From an uncultured Clostridia bacterium (lineage in GTDB: Bacteria > Bacillota > Clostridia > Oscillospirales > Acutalibacteraceae): 64,000 nt of DNA. This document shows positions 61,159-64,000 of this stretch, in pieces. The stretch is taken from NCBI GenBank assembly GCA_947623175.1, contig CANQGK010000007.1:1-64000 (forward strand). The letters are read 5' to 3'. Position numbers and translations under genes: made by a program. Every line of letters begins with the position of its first letter. Position 1 is the stretch's first letter. The notes beneath the pieces were generated by a model, which saw nothing but the letters and a program-made list of their open reading frames with translations, made no database searches and was not told the DNA's origin.

Positions 61159-62019
61159 ATGAATAATAAAAAGAAGCTTTGCGCCTTTTTAACCGATATA
61201 CTCGTTTACATTATCGGAAGCATACTGTATTCGGTTGCGGTAAGCGGTATTATCTCCGCCAATAAAATTTCGCCCGGAGGCTTTACCGGTATCGCCACCC
61301 TGCTCGATTATTTATTTTCGCTGCCGAGCGGTATTACCCTGTTTTTACTGAATATACCCGTAATAATTTTGGGTCTTGTCAAATTCGGCGGTTTTTTTAT
61401 AGTCAAAACCGCCATAGCCACGGCTATAGTTTCTTTTACGCTTACCCTAACCGATTATTTTATTCCCGAATTTATAATTGACAAGGTATTGGCGGCGGTT
61501 TTCGGCGGCATGCTTATGGGGCTGGGGCTGAGCCTCATAATGCTGAGAGGCGCTACCACCGGCGGAGTGGACGTAATAGCAAAGCTTGTAAACAAACACT
61601 TCAGGCACATTACGGTGGGCAGAATAATTCTTATTATGGACGGTTTTGTGATTTTTCTTGCCGCGGCGGTTTACAGGGATATCGAAAGCGCGCTTTATTC
61701 GATAGTGTCGCTCTACGTTTCTTCGCTTATAATGGACCGAGTGCTTTACGGGGCGGATAACGGTAAAATCATTTATATCATAACCTCTCACCCCGACGAG
61801 GTGTGCCACGATATAAACAATCTTATCCACAGAGGAGTCACAAAGCTTGCCGTTAAGGGCGGCTACACCGGTAAAGAACGTACGCTTTTGCTTTGCACCG
61901 TCAGAAGATACGAGGTGTCCGCCGTATACGACGCCATAAACAAATATGACCGTAGCGCCTTTATTTTTTTAAGCGATGCGGGCGAAATTATCGGCGAGGG
62001 ATTTAAAAACTTTTCGTAA
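61159..62019 (+). CDS. YitT family membrane protein
   Basis: NKISPGGFTGIATLLDYLF, GATTGGVDVIAKLVNK, DUF2179 C-terminus. Confidence 0.92.
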   Translation: MNNKKKLCAFLTDILVYIIGSILYSVAVSGIISANKISPGGFTGIATLLDYLFSLPSGITLFLLNIPVIILGLVKFGGFFIVKTAIATAIVSFTLTLTDYFIPEFIIDKVLAAVFGGMLMGLGLSLIMLRGATTGGVDVIAKLVNKHFRHITVGRIILIMDGFVIFLAAAVYRDIESALYSIVSLYVSSLIMDRVLYGADNGKIIYIITSHPDEVCHDINNLIHRGVTKLAVKGGYTGKERTLLLCTVRRYEVSAVYDAINKYDRSAFIFLSDAGEIIGEGFKNFS

Positions 62020-62126
62020 GATTATTATATTTCGGTTTATTTTAACTTAATTTATACCGAAAATGGTTTGACTTTTATACGCATATAAAATATAATAATA
62101 GAGATAAACGGTTAGAGAGGTTAAGT

Positions 62127-62921
62127 ATGCGTTTGTTGGCTGTGGGCGACGTTTGCGGTCCGGCGGGTTCCGCGTGTCTTCGAAAAAAGCTTCCCGGGCT
62201 TAAAAGAGAAAAAAATATAGACGTATGCGTCGTAAACGGCGAAAATTCCGCCGAGGGCAACGGCATAACCCCCTACAGCGCCGATTTTTTGTTTCACTGC
62301 GGCGCCGATATAATTACCGGCGGCAATCATTCCTTAAGGCGAAAAGAAATAAACGATTATGCCGAAAACCATCCTTATTTGCTAAGACCGCATAATCTTC
62401 CCGACGCCGGCTTCGGCAGCGGATACTGCCTTGCGGATTTCGGTCGGTTCCGCATAGCCGTAATAAACCTTGCGGGGCAGATATATCTGGAAAGGCTCAA
62501 CGCCTCAAATCCCTTTTACGAAGCGGACATATTAACCGAAAAAGCCGCAGCGGACGGCGCCGACGCCGTTATAGTCGATTTCCATGCCGAAGCCACGAGC
62601 GAAAAGCGCGCTTTGGGGCTATATCTTGACGGAAAGGTATCCGCTTTTTTCGGCACCCATACCCATGTACAAACCGCGGACGAGCAAATATTGCCTCGGG
62701 GCACGGGGTATATTACGGACGTAGGCATGACCGGACCCGGCGACTCGGTTTTGGGGGTAAAAAGCGAAATTATAATAAACCGCTTAAAATTCAACGACCG
62801 CTCAAAGTTTGTATTTGCGGACGGCGACTCAATATTAAACGCCTGCATATTTGACATTAACATTAAAACCGGAAAAACCGAAAATATAGAAAGAATATTC
62901 ATAAAAAATGAAAAATATTAG
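62127..62921 (+). CDS. YmdB family metallophosphoesterase
   Basis: LAVGDVCGPAG, VVNGENSAEGNGI, GGNHSL, GTHTHVQTADEQILPRGTGYITDVGM. Confidence 0.93.
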   Translation: MRLLAVGDVCGPAGSACLRKKLPGLKREKNIDVCVVNGENSAEGNGITPYSADFLFHCGADIITGGNHSLRRKEINDYAENHPYLLRPHNLPDAGFGSGYCLADFGRFRIAVINLAGQIYLERLNASNPFYEADILTEKAAADGADAVIVDFHAEATSEKRALGLYLDGKVSAFFGTHTHVQTADEQILPRGTGYITDVGMTGPGDSVLGVKSEIIINRLKFNDRSKFVFADGDSILNACIFDINIKTGKTENIERIFIKNEKY

Positions 62922-64000
62922 AATAAAAAGAATTTTTACGCTGTTTACGGCTTTCATACTGTGCTTTGCCTGCGGCGCATGCAAGGGCGCCGAAAACAGC
63001 TCCTCACTTGCGCAAAATACGGTTGTTAAATCCGGCGGTAAGAATCATCTTAACCTGCTTTATTCCGCGTCGGATACCTTTAATCCCTACACCTTAAAAA
63101 CCGATATAAACCGACAGCTGTGCCAATTGCTGTACGAACCGCTGATTTCGCTCGATAACGAATTTAATCTCGTTTACAAAACTGCAAGCGACGTAAAGGT
63201 TTCGAAAAAGCAATGCACCGTCACCCTTAAAAATCTGAAATTTTCCGACGGAAGCGCGCTTACCGCCGACGACGTCGTATACTCCTATAATTTAGCGAAA
63301 AAATCCGACGGATATTATTCGAAACAGCTTTATGAGGTGACCTCCGCTTCGGCGAAAAATTCTTCGACGGTGATTTTCAACCTTACAAAGGCGGATCCGT
63401 ATTTTGCAAATCTGCTTACCTTCCCCATTATCAAAACGGGAAGTGAAAAAAAATCCAATTCGGACGGAAAGCCGCATCCGCCCATAGGCTCCGGAAAATT
63501 CAAGGTAAACGACGACGGTACGGGCTTGACGGTCAATCCCAACTATTACAAAAAAAGCGGCAACATTACCGAAATACGCCTTATAAACGCGCCCGACAGC
63601 GATTCGGTGACACATTACGTCGAAATAGGCGCGGCGGACATGTATTACAACAGCATTTCAAACGGAACGATACTCCGAATGAGCGGCAAAAAGACCGACA
63701 TTAATTTAAACAATATTGTGTATATAGGCGTAAATCAAAATATCGACCTTTTGGCCGAAAACAGCTTGCGGCAGGCTATCTCTTCGGGTATAGACCGCAA
63801 AAAGATCTGCCAGGATGCATTTTATAACAACGCCGTACCCGCGACGGGATTTTTCAGCCCGGTTTGGCGGGTTACAAAATCTGTTCAAAATATACAAATT
63901 GACGCAAATTCACAAATAACTGTTGAGAATTTGGAGAAAATAGGATATAATAAGTTGAATAAGGATAATAAGCGGGTTAACGCTTCGGGCAAAACGCTTT
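62908..64000 (+). CDS. ABC transporter substrate-binding protein, SBP_bac_5 family (truncated by window end)
   Basis: Lipoprotein signal ILCFACGACKG; NPYTLKTDINRQLCQLLYEPLISLDNEFNLV...LKFSDGSALTADDVVYSYNLAKK. Confidence 0.9.
   Translation, partial: MKNIRIKRIFTLFTAFILCFACGACKGAENSSSLAQNTVVKSGGKNHLNLLYSASDTFNPYTLKTDINRQLCQLLYEPLISLDNEFNLVYKTASDVKVSKKQCTVTLKNLKFSDGSALTADDVVYSYNLAKKSDGYYSKQLYEVTSASAKNSSTVIFNLTKADPYFANLLTFPIIKTGSEKKSNSDGKPHPPIGSGKFKVNDDGTGLTVNPNYYKKSGNITEIRLINAPDSDSVTHYVEIGAADMYYNSISNGTILRMSGKKTDINLNNIVYIGVNQNIDLLAENSLRQAISSGIDRKKICQDAFYNNAVPATGFFSPVWRVTKSVQNIQIDANSQITVENLEKIGYNKLNKDNKRVNASGKTL

Noticed and set aside
1-64000. CRISPR array, retron or reverse transcriptase, rRNA operon
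   Set aside because: No regularly spaced repeats, no RT motif (YxDD) and no rRNA sequence recognised on reading.

Overview
The window is from a spore-forming Clostridia-like (Oscillospiraceae/Ruminococcaceae-like) chromosome. That placement is inferred from an alpha/beta SASP gene, a T-box-controlled trp operon and TnpV-type mobile elements. From left to right: (1) about 0-19.1 kb is an integrated accessory island. It carries a 12-gene, all minus-strand DNA-phosphorothioation-like defence operon: DndC-like PAPS reductase, DUF4007, 1206-aa BrxC/PglY-like ATPase, DndA-like cysteine desulfurase, PLD-helicase restriction protein, DndD-like SMC ATPase, three orphan proteins, a full sigma-70-like protein, a small GIY-YIG nuclease and DndB. 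It is followed by a DUF4143 ATPase, TnpV and an HTH protein, and ends at a 3' tRNA-Ser-like fragment (~19108). (2) 19.4-20.1 kb is a decayed serine recombinase. (3) 20-26 kb is an ABC transporter with two FtsX permeases, a lipoprotein and a divergent two-component system. (4) 26.3-28.7 kb is a GC-rich GH32/DUF2961 sugar locus. (5) 28.8-39.4 kb is an AT-rich, decayed region. It holds three accessory genes behind copies of one upstream module, a 271-bp MITE with TA target duplication, a RelB with truncated toxin, three radC copies (two with internal deletions), tRNA-Leu, an ECF-sigma fusion and a truncated Spo0A-like receiver. (6) 39.4-46.6 kb has MFS/AraC genes and a 1596-aa exonuclease-RecQ-UvrD fusion. 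(7) 46.9-53.7 kb is a T-box plus trpEGDCFBA. (8) 53.8-64 kb has GT8 and acyltransferase pairs, a small-protein/SASP cluster, a PASTA pseudokinase, YitT, YmdB and an SBP. Family calls come from reading motifs in the supplied translations; no database search was run.
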